Assembly (NCBI GenBank): GCA_014529385.2
Contig: CM043950.1
Coordinates: 69,248,935-69,312,934, forward strand
Source: Adiantum capillus-veneris
Taxonomy: Eukaryota > Streptophyta > Polypodiopsida > Polypodiales > Pteridaceae
Length of the DNA stretch: 64,000 bases
Direction of reading: 5' to 3'
The notes below the pieces were generated by a model. It saw only the letters and a list, made by a program, of their open reading frames with translations, searched no databases and was not told the DNA's origin. Position numbers and translations under genes: made by a program. The first letter of the stretch is position 1; each line of letters starts with the position of its first letter. Below are positions 23,252 through 34,068 of the stretch, in pieces.

Positions 23252-25269
23252 TACATTTCTACTCAAATGTATATATTTTTTATCAAAGTTTTAACCTAGT
23301 GTTCATTCTCTCTTTCCGTAATAGCTTTTTTCCATACAAACACCTTACCTTCTTAGATCTTTATGCATTTACATCATATTTCTCTCTTCATGCTAAATGT
23401 AAATAGTAAACTTAATTCTACTCTCCTAGTTTTTTTACTGCATATTCTTTTAACTAATTACCTTTACTAATTTAAATAGCTATCTACATCCCATAATTTG
23501 TAAATAAATAATTTATGGGCACTTATCTTACCCATCTTCTCTCAAGGGTAGGGTTAACCTTGTAGGCCTTCCCTTCCCCACCACTATGTGACCCAACTCT
23601 TGGATCATTTACTTGTGTTGGTCAACAAATCTTAAATATAATGTATATCCCCAATAAATCAAACTTTATTGGAGCCTACCTCATTTGTTTAAGGTGGATT
23701 CTCTTTTGAAAAAGCATGCTACACCTTGGATGCATGCTAAAGGGCCCCCTACAAGGAGACTTGGTTCAAAAGGTGTTTTGGATGCATCTTGAACGCCTTA
23801 GCTCGTGGGTATACTTGAGTAACACTCCAAAATCAGCTTAAACACTTTGAGAAGGTCAACTTTGCCTTTTACAACACCCAATTCTGAGTTACAGGCTGAA
23901 AGTTATGGTGAAAACAAGGTGCTGCGGACACTGTTACTGCAGGTCAAAGTTACAATCAGGTAAACCACAAAGGTGAAAAGTTTTCTTGACTTCTCCAACA
24001 TTCTAAAATACCAATGGGGAGTTAAAAACCACTTGCATGTGGAGGGGTCGGCTCAAGATGCTTCCAGAGACACAACAAACAGGGTGGGGACACTCTACAG
24101 GAGCCACTGGAGGGACATCATGGTGGGGCCCACATACATTATCAACCCTTATGGAGCCTCCATGACTTAAAAGGCTATTTTTAATGAAAAAATAAGTCCC
24201 TTATTTGCATAATTGAAGGAGTGGTCAAAAGGGAACCTAACTATGGTTAATTACCTACCCTAGTCAAGTTTAACCTAACCCAAGGTCTTGTACAACTATA
24301 AAAAGGCCCTTTGGCAAGCACAAAAACACACACACCTACTCCATTGCTGCAAATAAGCTCCTCTAAGGTTAGGGAAGCCCTAATCTCTCTCTCCTCTTGT
24401 CTCCCTATCCATTTCCTAAGCTCGCTATCATAAGCGGCACCATAGAGAGAGCATCAATATGCTATTGCTACCATTCTCTTGCAAACATTTCTCTTATCAT
24501 ACTCATCCCTAAATAAGGATTGTAGATTCTATATGAGAGCAAGGATATCAAGTTCAATGATCTATCTCATGGTTTGATCAACAAATTGTTGCAATTGGGG
24601 TGTCGTCGTCACACTTTTGCTCTAAACGCATGTAAAATTGGTAAGCCTATCTTGGCAGCTTCTCATATTTTGTGCTCATTGGGTTGCTTGTTTGTTGAGA
24701 AATTTTTTTTGTGCACCATGGTGTCTATTTGCTTGGCTTCTCTCCTTATGTTGTGTGTAAGTAAGTCTTGGGGCTGCATAGATGGAGAAGAGCTCTCTAT
24801 GCATGCCGCCTTATGTGTGTAAGTAGTCTCTTCTTTTGGGAAAGGAAAGGAGTTGTCAAGTATTTGTGCATTATGGTGTTTTGAGTTTTGAGGTTTTGTG
24901 CTTGCTTTTCTTAGAAGTATATGAGCACTAATATGGTGAAGGTCAATCTTTGCATGTGAGTTTGTGCAGTGTTCAAATGGATTGCTTAAGGAGTGTGTGT
25001 TGAATGGTTGAAGGGCATTTTGTGTTGAAGCACATAAGGAAGGTGTGAGTGTGTGTGTGAGTGTGTGTGTGTGTGTGTTGTATATGGTTTGTTTTGGTTT
25101 CCTTCTTTCTCCATAAAAGAGGGTGGTGCCCCTAAGAAATATGCGTGTGTAGGGTCTCACGGAGTGGTTGTTTGGTGGGAGCCTTGAGTTGAGCCCCATC
25201 TCAAAAAATCCGCTCTCAATACACACTTGTAGGTACTGTTGCAGGCATTGAGCATGTAGTGGTGCTTTA
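23252..25269 (+). other. Non-coding insert with plus-strand promoter-like sequence (possible LTR)
   Basis: No protein family is recognisable. The plus strand has a good TATA box (TATAAAAAGG, 24297-24306), followed about 30 bp on by an A/C-rich then CT-rich leader, as in plant LTRs. A TGTTGG start near 23616 is a candidate LTR boundary, but I could not find a matching end with a target duplication. The stretch separates two blocks of minus-strand coding sequence, so it may be an insertion into element E. Confidence 0.35.
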
Positions 25270-26427
25270 CTAACAAATGAGGTTCATGGTGTATTTTTTT
25301 GTCATGCCCATCACTGGCGTAGGCATGGTAGCCATGGTGCCATCAAGAGAAAGATGAGCTAAACTTGGAAAGGTAAAGCTATCAGTTGTGGGCTCAGATT
25401 GTACTGAGACCCCTAGCAAAACAACATATGGAGGATCCATCGGGCTTACTGAGGGAGTCTCAATTTGTGATAAGTTTGATTGCTTAGCCTTCCCTGTATC
25501 CAAGAATCTCATGAGACCCGTTGAAGGTATGTGGATCCCTTTGTTCTGCCTTTCCCGCTCAATAACCGTATAGATGACATCAAAAACTCTTTGTTGTTGA
25601 TCCTCTATGCTAGTAGCACCCATTGTGGATTGTTGGACATCTAACCAACCCACGTGATAGGTGTGACCTGTGTATAGGTCGATTAAAGTCTCCCTTTGTA
25701 GTTCATACTCCCAATTCTCATTCAAAAATGCTCCATCTAGGATAGAGGTGCTAGGGGCGTCCTTTGAACTAGATGCAATGTGGCTCTCTATGGGTTGACC
25801 CTTGGTGGTTGCTAATTCAGGAGCACTCAATTGCTCGACTAGCATGGATGATGACATAGGGATCCTCGCCTTTAACTCTCTCCATTGCTCTGCCTTGTGT
25901 AAAATTTTGATTTCCTTTTCCCTCGCTGCAAGGATATATCACTTAACCTCTTGCACTTAGGCTTCTACCATCAAGTAATATAATCTCAAAGGGGAATATC
26001 TCTAAAGAGTCAAGGGGTGCAGTGAATGGAGTATTCACAGGCACATTCTCTAGGAGCATGGGGTCTATGTTGGTCATGAATGGTGAATTTACATCCCCAC
26101 CGCCTTCATTTACATCACTAGCTCCATGTTCGAAGCGAGTGGCTCTACTCAAAGTCTCCTTCAAGTGGCTCAGCATGCTTGGCCCGGACCGTGGGCCCAT
26201 GGCATGCATGTCTTGGCTTGAACTATTGGTATTAGCATCGGGTAACCTTCCATGACGTTGTAGTCAGAGGAAGAATCACTAGATACAATATGTGGGTCCT
26301 GAGTGGTGCAACCTTGGGTTCCCGCTGAGGGCGTAGAGCCTAATGTAGAGGAATAATGAGTGCCCGTGTAAACGGAGACACTCTCTATGTGATTGTCCTC
26401 TAGCACACGACCATAGCATAGGTGCAC
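25270..26427 (-). pseudogene. Unrecognised coding remnant upstream of element E Gag
   Basis: Minus-strand frames at 26427-26170, 26209-25943 and 25857-25270 encode hydrophilic, Ser/Thr/Pro-rich protein (for example ENWEYELQRETLIDLYTGHTYH). They are in the same sense as element E Gag and could be its N-terminal extension, since element A Gag also has a long non-capsid N-terminus. I see no direct alignment and assign no function. Confidence 0.3.
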
Positions 26428-26975
26428 GTGACCTCAACACTCTAGAAGTGTTGGTGACTGCCCGTGAAGGTTGTTCACCTAGTTTTTTGGGTGTTTGCAA
26501 CCCAAATTTACCCTCAAATTTTTATTTTTATGGTCCTTTTTCCTAACCAAACGATGGAATATGGTGTGTGATAGCTCAAAAAATGAGCGTCTTGGTTGGA
26601 GGATGTGCCGTGCTTTACAATCCCCAATGTGGTTACGTAAAGCCCTCAGAATCCTAAAACAGTCTTTTCCTAGTCGGGAAGAACGCTAGAATTAGTAAGT
26701 CCAAAGGGTGAGTGGTGTGAAGGGAATGGTGGAGGACTTGAGTAACTTGTCCCACATGCCCTCCCTTCACTTGAGGTTCTAGTCTTTATATATATATTAG
26801 TGTCTATACTATATCAGAAGACTGAGGACTAAGGCCTGGGCCTGGGCTTTTGGCTTGTGCTTGGGCTTGCACAAACACTGTCTAACATAGTAAACTACAC
26901 ACTGTCTACACTTCCAAACACAACATACTTGTCACTCATAGACTACTCAATCTACTCACTGTCTACCGCACATTA
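26428..26975. other. No gene; AT-rich flank of element A insertion
   Basis: The minus strand has TATATATATAAAG near 26,788-26,800, which is promoter-like but uncorroborated. The last 100 bp are rich in 'actgtctac' words and match the character of the sequence on the other side of element A. Confidence 0.35.
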
Positions 26976-26980
26976 CAAAT

Positions 26981-27604
26981 TGTTAAGGCGGTTACGCCGC
27001 TAGCGGAAGCTAAATAGCGAGAACTCAACCAACAACAGAATTTGTCAGATGAGGACGAAGCTTGACCCGCAGGCGCATGGAAACAACTAGGTGGGTGTCA
27101 AATCACCTACTCGACCTTCTAATGACAATGACTACTAAGGAAATCAAATCTAAGTTCTAAAACACGCAAGTGACTGAAATCCGTACTACGAACGAATGCT
27201 ATACAAAACAGGATCTAGAATCATTGAATCGATCTCAAACTCATGGGGAAGTCTATGCACTAGGTAAGAACAACACCCTAAAGACTTGAACTGTAAAATC
27301 AACCTATAATCACTCCGTGCGGTAAACGCGTATGAAGACAGGCCGAAAAATACAGGTGACCGAAACTTGACCCCGATGGTACTAATGTGTAGCTCTACTC
27401 GTTGTGGTTCTATAGATATGCTGCACGCTCTATTCCGACACACGAGTTGGAAGAAAACTCACACCGAAGCTCGTAGGAACTTACCACACGTAGAAGCCGA
27501 TAGCGCGCACTCTTGGTATCTGTGCGTAGCTCTCACCGTTGCTAACACAATGGCGGTGTCGCTTCTCCAATGGCGGTCCCGTAGCTCGCGTAGCAAGGAG
27601 ATAA

Positions 27605-27669
<65 letters not shown>

Positions 27670-27957
27670 AGGCACAGTCACGGCGCTCAAAAACTCACTT
27701 TGATTAATAATTGAATCCCCCCTAGGTTACAAAACTTTGGCTTATATACCTCAGCCTTGGAGGTGAGAACATCTCTAATTATTTACATTAACAGGTGAAA
27801 TTACTTCGGGATTACAAGCTGGAAACTCAATTGAGTCCCGTTACTTAATGAATGGCTCAAATCAAAATTAATGTCGGAAAGACATTTATTACAATCAATG
27901 GTTACAAAATGATGGGTGTGAGCAAAAATGTGGGTGTGATCCTCTGCTGGCTCAACA
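26981..27957 (-). repeat. Element A 3' LTR
   Basis: A 977-bp LTR. On the minus strand it starts TGTTGAGCC and ends CCTTAACA. A TATA box (GGTATATAAGCC, complement of 27739-27750) is followed about 70 bp downstream by a GA tract (complement of 27607-27669). A 10-nt half of the internal palindrome (ACGCGTATGA, 27326-27335) lies within it. Confidence 0.95.
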
Positions 27958-27970
27958 CTCCCCCCCCTCC
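27958..27970 (-). other. Element A polypurine tract
   Basis: The minus strand reads GGAGGGGGGGGAG immediately before the 3' LTR. This is the expected plus-strand primer for Ty3/gypsy reverse transcription. Confidence 0.85.
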
Positions 27971-28007
27971 GCGTTCATGTCGTCCCTGACATGACTTTTA
28001 GGCTTGG

Positions 28008-31000
28008 TCAATAGAGTCCTGTCGTCTTGAGCATCTGCAAATGTGATTCGTAGCGTAGGTTGCCGATGGTCAAGGTTGGGCCGAATATTTTGCTTTCGTG
28101 AGTGAAAAAGCCGGTGTAGAAAGCTTCTTCGAATGTTTGCATGTGGAAGCTAGGCAAAAACATAATTCTTTGGTATAAGAGATGTAATACCTTTGGTGAT
28201 GGCTGCAATGAAAGATCATACATCATATCCGTCACTGTGTCGGCCGTCGATAGTAGACTCGAGGTCGTGGCTTTATCTGGCGCGAACACTTCAATGCATG
28301 CTAAGAGAGTCCTGCAGATTTTCTTTAGCATCTGACACGAAAGGTCAGGAGAGCCAGTAAAGAGTTTGATGGTGCCCGTTAGGGTTTTCACCATGTAGGC
28401 TTTACCTATTCTCTCTCCTTCCTTTGGTCCTGGCATCCTTGGGTAATTAAGCCAATTTGGCTTCTTTTCTGCAATCCTGCCATGCTCTTTCCAGCTTCTG
28501 ACTCTTGGCACCGGGCAGAAGGTTGCATCCTCCCGAATCTCCTTTGGAGCCTCTACCAAGTAGATGAGGTAGGCTGGGTATTTGTTTAGCCAACCTTTCC
28601 TCCATCTAGGTTGAGAATCTACAATCTTCTTTGATTGTTCATCCTTTGTGATGTCGCCTTCGTAAAGAGCGACATACTGCTCCTCCTCTATTCTCTTTTT
28701 CGTCTTTATCACTTCAAATTTCATCAGAGGGAAAGGCAGGCTGGGTTGCATCCACTCTTCATGGAGCACTTTTGTGTCTAAACCTTGAAGTCTAATGGAG
28801 ATGAGGAGTCTCCTTTCCCATTCCATTTCCGCCTTGGCACTTTCCTCTGTTGACTTTTCTATTTGGTCCTGGAGCCTTTGTTCTTCTTCTTCAGAGATTC
28901 CTGAAGTCGAGGCCACTTCTTGAACTGGGGCTGGATCTTCAATTGTGGTTGCCTCTCCAGTTTCAGGTAGCTCTATGGCTGCTCCCCCTGCTTCTTCTTG
29001 TGGTGGCTCTGTTTCTCTTCTTTGTTGCTCTTGGAGGTCTTGGAGCTGTTTGCGGAGGGCCTCATTTTCTGTCCTTAGTGTTTGGTTTTCTGATGTGAGC
29101 CTCTCCTCTGCAGCCAATGATCCCTCCGCCATGTGAAATCTTTGCACTTGCTCTAACCTTAGCTCTCTTTGCAAACTTCTGACCTGCTCTTCCAGAGCTG
29201 GTACGAGGGCTCCCTCTTGTTCTGTTCCTGCTCTGCTAGCTCTAGGGGTGGTCCTGAGTCTCGTGATTGTCCTTTCTTGAAGTTCGACTCTTTCCCTTAG
29301 CTCAATGAGCTCATCCTTGGCTGCCTCCAGCTCATCTTCTATTCTCTCCTTTGCTTCCTGTGAACTTGTTACCTCTCTTGAAGCTTCGGCTAGTTGGAGT
29401 ATCAAGCCGTCTCTCTCGTTTTTTGCGTCGTAGAGTGATGCTTTATGACTTTCAGATTCAGTCATAGCATTCTCTAACTTCTTCTGCAACTCTGCTTCCT
29501 TTTGTTTTGCTGTCTCAAGTGCTACTTCCTTTGCTCTGGATCTTTCTTTAATCTTGCTGAGCAGTTCATGCACCATGTGCATGTCTTTTTCATCTTCATC
29601 TGTCAACTTGACAACTCTTTCTGCCACCACCTCCAATAGCTTCGGCTCGTCCATTTTCTCTTTACTCTCCATTGTACCCTTTGTCTTTTCCTTCGTCCCT
29701 TTCCGATCATCTTGTTTCCGTAGGGATATCCCATAAACTGCCTCCAGGGCCTCTTCTTCATTGTATCCGATAGCTACCAGATCCTCATAATCATCTTTCT
29801 TTTGCTGAACTGGATCTATCTCCTTTTCCTTGGTCCCGGCCTCCGGCTTTTCCATAATTTCTGTTTCTATTTCTATTGTGGTCTCCTCCACAATAATTTC
29901 CATCTTCTTCGGGCTTGGTACAACAGTAAAAGAGGGCTGATTTTCCTCAGTCATCTTGGCTTTCCCTTTGTTTGCTTGCTCGTCTTTCTCTTGAGGTTCA
30001 GTAGACTCATCCACTTTCTTCTTCCCCTTGTCGTCCTTTTGCAGCTCAGCTTTTAAAAGCTGTACTTCCTCTTCAGTATAAGGCTCGACAGGTTGCTGCT
30101 CCAGTATGGCCTCCGACTCCTCATAAGCTCTAATATATTGATCATATTGATCAACATGTGGCCTGGCTGAGCTGGTTCCGACTTTACTGGGGTCTGGCAC
30201 CCACATTTCTTCAAAGTCCCCCTTTAGAGCTCTTTCCGCTCTAAACTGCTCCACCAGCCTTTCCATTCTTGCGGCTTTTTGACTTTTGGTTTGCTTGGGA
30301 TCGGCCTTCTTCTTCACTTTCTTCTTGAGCGGCTCGTCCAAGGCCTCTTCAGGTTCTGAAACTATTTCTAGTTTTCGGCGTGCTCTTGTGGACGCCCTCT
30401 TGGATACTTCTTGTTGTTCTTCCTCCTCATCGGCTTCTCTAAGCCACTCATTCTGGGAGGGAACCCGTGGCCCTTGATCTCTGGCTCCAATAGCTTCATA
30501 AGCTATTCTTGTTAGGATTTCTCCTCCTCCTATGTACTTTGGTTTCTGGTTGTGCATGGCGATTACTTGCTCGTGGATGTATTGAGCATAATTCACCTCC
30601 TTTGGCACGTTGCTCTTCAGTGCCCATGTGATGGTAGTCGCAATGGCATGGGGTGGTGTAGTATACTTCTGCGGTCTTTTACTGCACACATGGAAAAACT
30701 GGTTGTATAATCGGCAAAGGGTTGCCGCTCGTTGATCTGCCATATCTCCGTAGGTTGTATTTTGTTTCTTTGATCCATAGACCTCTATGGCCTCCCTTCT
30801 TTCTCTGACAGAACTCCCTTTGTTGTGCAGCTTCAATGCATCTGCAATGAGCTGTGGAGTGATCTGTACTTCAACTGTTTCTCCATCCATGGCTGTCAAT
30901 GTGGCTTTCCCATCCTTCTGAATGGATGTTGCCAACTCATACACTCTTCTTGTGTCTACACCTGATGGTCTCGAGGTGAAGAACCTGTGTAAGTCAGCCT

Positions 31001-31265
31001 TTTCCAGGTATCTGCTGATGTTCTTTGATCTGCTATAATCCACTAATTCTCGTGGGATCATAGGCACATCGACCGATTGCCCTTGAGGATCTCTGAAAGT
31101 CCCCTGGTAGATCTTTATTCCCTCTTTTTCTAGTACTGCTTCCTCCACCCAAGTCTTGGTTGGCTTGAGGGTTTCTGTTGGAATATCAAAAGGTTCTGCT
31201 TCTGCAAGAGCATCCTTGATGGTTGGTCTTTTTCTCTTAGTTGCCGATGACTTAGCAGAATCCAT
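28008..31265 (-). CDS. Element A extra ORF (ORFX), 1085-aa protein of unknown function
   Basis: One uninterrupted frame in the same sense as gag-pol, ending about 50 bp before the 3' LTR. Residues 90-240 (FFTSRPSG...VQITPQLIADALKL, later TTPPHAIATTITWALKS) recall the plant-specific domain often labelled 'putative plant transposon protein'. Residues 280-440 are strongly charged, with KKKVKKK (314-320) as a possible nuclear signal and MWVPD at 354-358. Residues 490-515 (YEDLVAIGYNEEEALEAVYG) look UBA-like. About 565-800 is a long coiled coil rich in Leu, Glu and Arg. About 825-1085 appears globular. Five palindromes lie upstream (31433-32440), suggesting separate expression. Known Tat-type elements can carry extra ORFs, often antisense; a sense ORF of this size is unusual to me. 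Function is not inferred from homology. Confidence 0.85.
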   Translation of the reverse strand: MDSAKSSATKRKRPTIKDALAEAEPFDIPTETLKPTKTWVEEAVLEKEGIKIYQGTFRDPQGQSVDVPMIPRELVDYSRSKNISRYLEKADLHRFFTSRPSGVDTRRVYELATSIQKDGKATLTAMDGETVEVQITPQLIADALKLHNKGSSVRERREAIEVYGSKKQNTTYGDMADQRAATLCRLYNQFFHVCSKRPQKYTTPPHAIATTITWALKSNVPKEVNYAQYIHEQVIAMHNQKPKYIGGGEILTRIAYEAIGARDQGPRVPSQNEWLREADEEEEQQEVSKRASTRARRKLEIVSEPEEALDEPLKKKVKKKADPKQTKSQKAARMERLVEQFRAERALKGDFEEMWVPDPSKVGTSSARPHVDQYDQYIRAYEESEAILEQQPVEPYTEEEVQLLKAELQKDDKGKKKVDESTEPQEKDEQANKGKAKMTEENQPSFTVVPSPKKMEIIVEETTIEIETEIMEKPEAGTKEKEIDPVQQKKDDYEDLVAIGYNEEEALEAVYGISLRKQDDRKGTKEKTKGTMESKEKMDEPKLLEVVAERVVKLTDEDEKDMHMVHELLSKIKERSRAKEVALETAKQKEAELQKKLENAMTESESHKASLYDAKNERDGLILQLAEASREVTSSQEAKERIEDELEAAKDELIELRERVELQERTITRLRTTPRASRAGTEQEGALVPALEEQVRSLQRELRLEQVQRFHMAEGSLAAEERLTSENQTLRTENEALRKQLQDLQEQQRRETEPPQEEAGGAAIELPETGEATTIEDPAPVQEVASTSGISEEEEQRLQDQIEKSTEESAKAEMEWERRLLISIRLQGLDTKVLHEEWMQPSLPFPLMKFEVIKTKKRIEEEQYVALYEGDITKDEQSKKIVDSQPRWRKGWLNKYPAYLIYLVEAPKEIREDATFCPVPRVRSWKEHGRIAEKKPNWLNYPRMPGPKEGERIGKAYMVKTLTGTIKLFTGSPDLSCQMLKKICRTLLACIEVFAPDKATTSSLLSTADTVTDMMYDLSLQPSPKVLHLLYQRIMFLPSFHMQTFEEAFYTGFFTHESKIFGPTLTIGNLRYESHLQMLKTTGLY

Positions 31266-31432
31266 GGATCCTGTAACTCCAATTTCAGAAGTTAGTGTCT
31301 TTTTAGTACTGAAAGCCGAAATGAAGCTTTTAACTATTCAAATGACTTGAAAATTGAAACATAAGCTATTCAGGGCCTAAGGATGCAATGTAGGTAAAAA
31401 AATATGCAAATTGGGCTCAAAAACATGCTTGA

Positions 31433-32440
31433 GACATCATACGCGTATGATGTCTTTTGTGTCAGAATGACTTCATATTGGTTGTGCTTGTAGCTGATAG
31501 TGTATACATGAGTGTCATATGCTTGGATTTGAGTTTGGATCCCATTTGGTCAAGTTTTGGCCAGTTTAGTCCAATTCAGGCTCTTGGCAAAATTTTGAAA
31601 GGGAGATGGATTTTATGATCCAAATTGGATAAAACTTGGTGGATTACTTTCAAATGGCATGTAGAACACTTCTGTTTGGTGGTTGAAGCCCTTAGATGCC
31701 AAAATCACATAGTGAGACATCATACGCGTATGATGTCTTTTAGTGCATTTTTGGACCAATTTTCTGTATAAGCTTGGTTTTGGCTTTAGATAGGCTTATT
31801 CAGTGGATTTATCAAGTTTGGATAGAATTTGGACTAAAAATGGCTCTGGAGACATCATACGCGTATGATGTCTTTTTCATCAATTTTTCATGGGATTGGT
31901 TCTGTGGACTCTCCATGTGCTAGTGAAGGACTGTTTATACTCAAATCTTGGTTTGGACTTGAATATGTTGGATTTGGGACAAAAATAGGCTTTGTATGAA
32001 GGATTTTCTCTTAATTGGGCTAATGGGGTGATCCACTTGACCAAATGGTTCCAAACTTCATATGTAGCATGTATTAGATATATATAATGGATGTATGATG
32101 ACAAATGAGCATTTTTGGCTCTGTAAGTGCAAATAGACATCATACACGTATGATGTCTTTTGTGTCAAAATGGTGCTTTTTGGTTCCAGATAGCTTGTAG
32201 ATATGTTAATCAACAATCCTACAAAGTTTCAATGAGTTTGGAGTTATTTTGACAAAATTAGGACCAAAAATCAATTTTATGGCCTACTTTGCGTCTTTTT
32301 GGTTTTCTTGGGTTTTCTAACTCCAATTCTCATGATACTTGGTTCATAGGATGTGATTAACATGTGGAATGAGGCTATGCACTCAAATGTTGAAATGGAT
32401 GTGAAAATCATGCTGTGAGACATCATACGCGTATGATGTC
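31433..32440. promoter_or_regulatory. Element A palindrome cluster 2 (five copies, upstream of ORFX)
   Basis: A 22-bp palindrome made of the half-site GACATCATACG and its reverse complement occurs at 31433-31454, 31716-31737, 31851-31872, 32136-32157 and 32419-32440. Four copies are perfect; the one at 32136 has ACACGT in the centre instead of ACGCGT. Most are extended by A on the left and T-runs on the right. Spacings are 283, 135, 285 and 283 bp. The sequences between copies are poorly conserved. Confidence 0.95.
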
Positions 32441-34068
32441 TTTTCTTGAAATGTTGGTCTTTTTGTGCAAAGAATGCTTTGTGCTAGTGCCCTAAGCCCT
32501 GCTAACTAGTTTTCAACTTAAAAAGTCATCAGTTTAGCTAAAAAGCCCTCTTATAGGCATTTCAGTCTCCGAAGTCGTCTTTTTGCCTTGGAGTTGAATT
32601 TCTTCAACTTTTCTTCTTGAGAGTTGCATTTCCAGCTCATTGGATATGTTGTGAAGCCATCCAGTTGGTTGGACTTGACTTTGGCTCCCCGTTCTCCATC
32701 TTTATCCATTTGGTTGCTCGAAAGCGTCTTTTTCACCATCGGTAAGTGAATCAGCTTTCTTTTGGGTTTTGCTTGCAAACATAAGTCATCCATGTATAGT
32801 TGAAACTGCTCGTGAAGTTTCATGTCATTTGGTCGTCAATTTTAGCCGTTATGCCAAAATGACGCTTTGTGTGTCCGCAGCCGAATCGGTTGTTCCGACC
32901 TACTTTTGGTGATCCAAACCCGGAGATACTCCATGGTTGCATTGCCCTCGATGTTGTTAAGCTTCCTGAGAAGTTTTGTGTCGTTCCGACAACTTTTTTC
33001 TGTTTGCCTCTTGCAGGCTCTGTTGACCTAGGGTTTTTCCAGTCGTTCTTTCTCGAGCTTTGAGTGCTAGAAACTCATCTTCTATGTTAGGGTAACCCAC
33101 CTCTAAGTTCTTGCAAGGTTTGGTTAGGCGGTTGTGCCCCTACCTAGCGTTCTTCCCCATTCCCCGTCTGCTCTTGTTTCTTGGTTTTGGTGAGTTTTCG
33201 CGACAAAAGTTAACGATAAGCATCAAAAGCTTATGGCAACGAGTCTACCTCTCATGTCTGGTGTCCTCTGAGCTCTCGTAGCAGTCGTAGAAGGCGGTAG
33301 AAGGTCGGATGCTCCTGTGTGCTCTTTGCTCTCTCCAAGAAGGTAATAGTGGAAATGAGCTTGATAGTGAAGTGAAAAATACTTAACTTCGGGCTTCCCG
33401 GATCACTTGTTACCAAATTTGACATGTGCTCCTATCTCGTCGTGAAATGCACTTTAGGATTTGAAATTTCTCAATTTGGACTCCGTTTGACCTGTTTCTG
33501 AGAAATCTGTCCACTTTGCCAAAATTCTGTCATTTCGGGCTTTCCGCAACTTTTTCAGAATTGTACCCCATTTTTACCATGGGTTGCCCTTGTCATTAGG
33601 ATCATCACCGTCTATTCTTTTCTTTTTTCCGATCTCATTTCACCTGCTTTTTTATTTTTCTTTTACTTTTATTAAGAAAATCATAAAAAATAAAGGAAAA
33701 TAGCAAATTGAAGCCAAAAAATTCCAAACATACACGATAAATAGCTGGTAACCCTGTGTATATGAATATACACTTCTTTGTGATTTTTGGACTTGGATTA
33801 CCACTTTTTAGCTCCAAAAACACTCTTATTTAGTGATATTTACACATCTAGAGACCCAAATTCATCATTTGATCTCTTCTTGTTGCAAAACAAGGTATAT
33901 AAGGGCATAAATATTATCAATATCCGCAATCAAACATAAAAAATTGCAAAATCATGTAAGACACTGCCCTTGTAATATAATTTTTGTTTTTCTTTGTTTT
34001 TTCCGCTTGTAGCTGCTTTGTAGCTCCTGTATACCTCCCCCCCTCCTAGTCTGAGTCCTCCCGGACGA
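32441..34068. other. Element A internal non-coding spacer
   Basis: This is non-coding sequence between the second-protease ORF and ORFX. I see no conserved frame on either strand. It could hold splice or promoter signals for ORFX, but none can be pinned down by eye. Confidence 0.5.

Noticed and set aside
23616-25275. Solo LTR inserted in element E
   Set aside because: A TATA box and TG/CA ends can be proposed, but no matching 5-bp target duplication was found, so boundaries are not claimed.
27481-27690. Arg-Glu repeat proteins over CT arrays (also 45593-45820) and Ser-Leu repeats on the other strand
   Set aside because: They are microsatellite translations inside the element A LTRs, not genes.
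28850-30477. Plus-strand open frames opposite the 1085-aa ORF
   Set aside because: Short and low-complexity; they mirror the coding bias of the minus-strand ORF.
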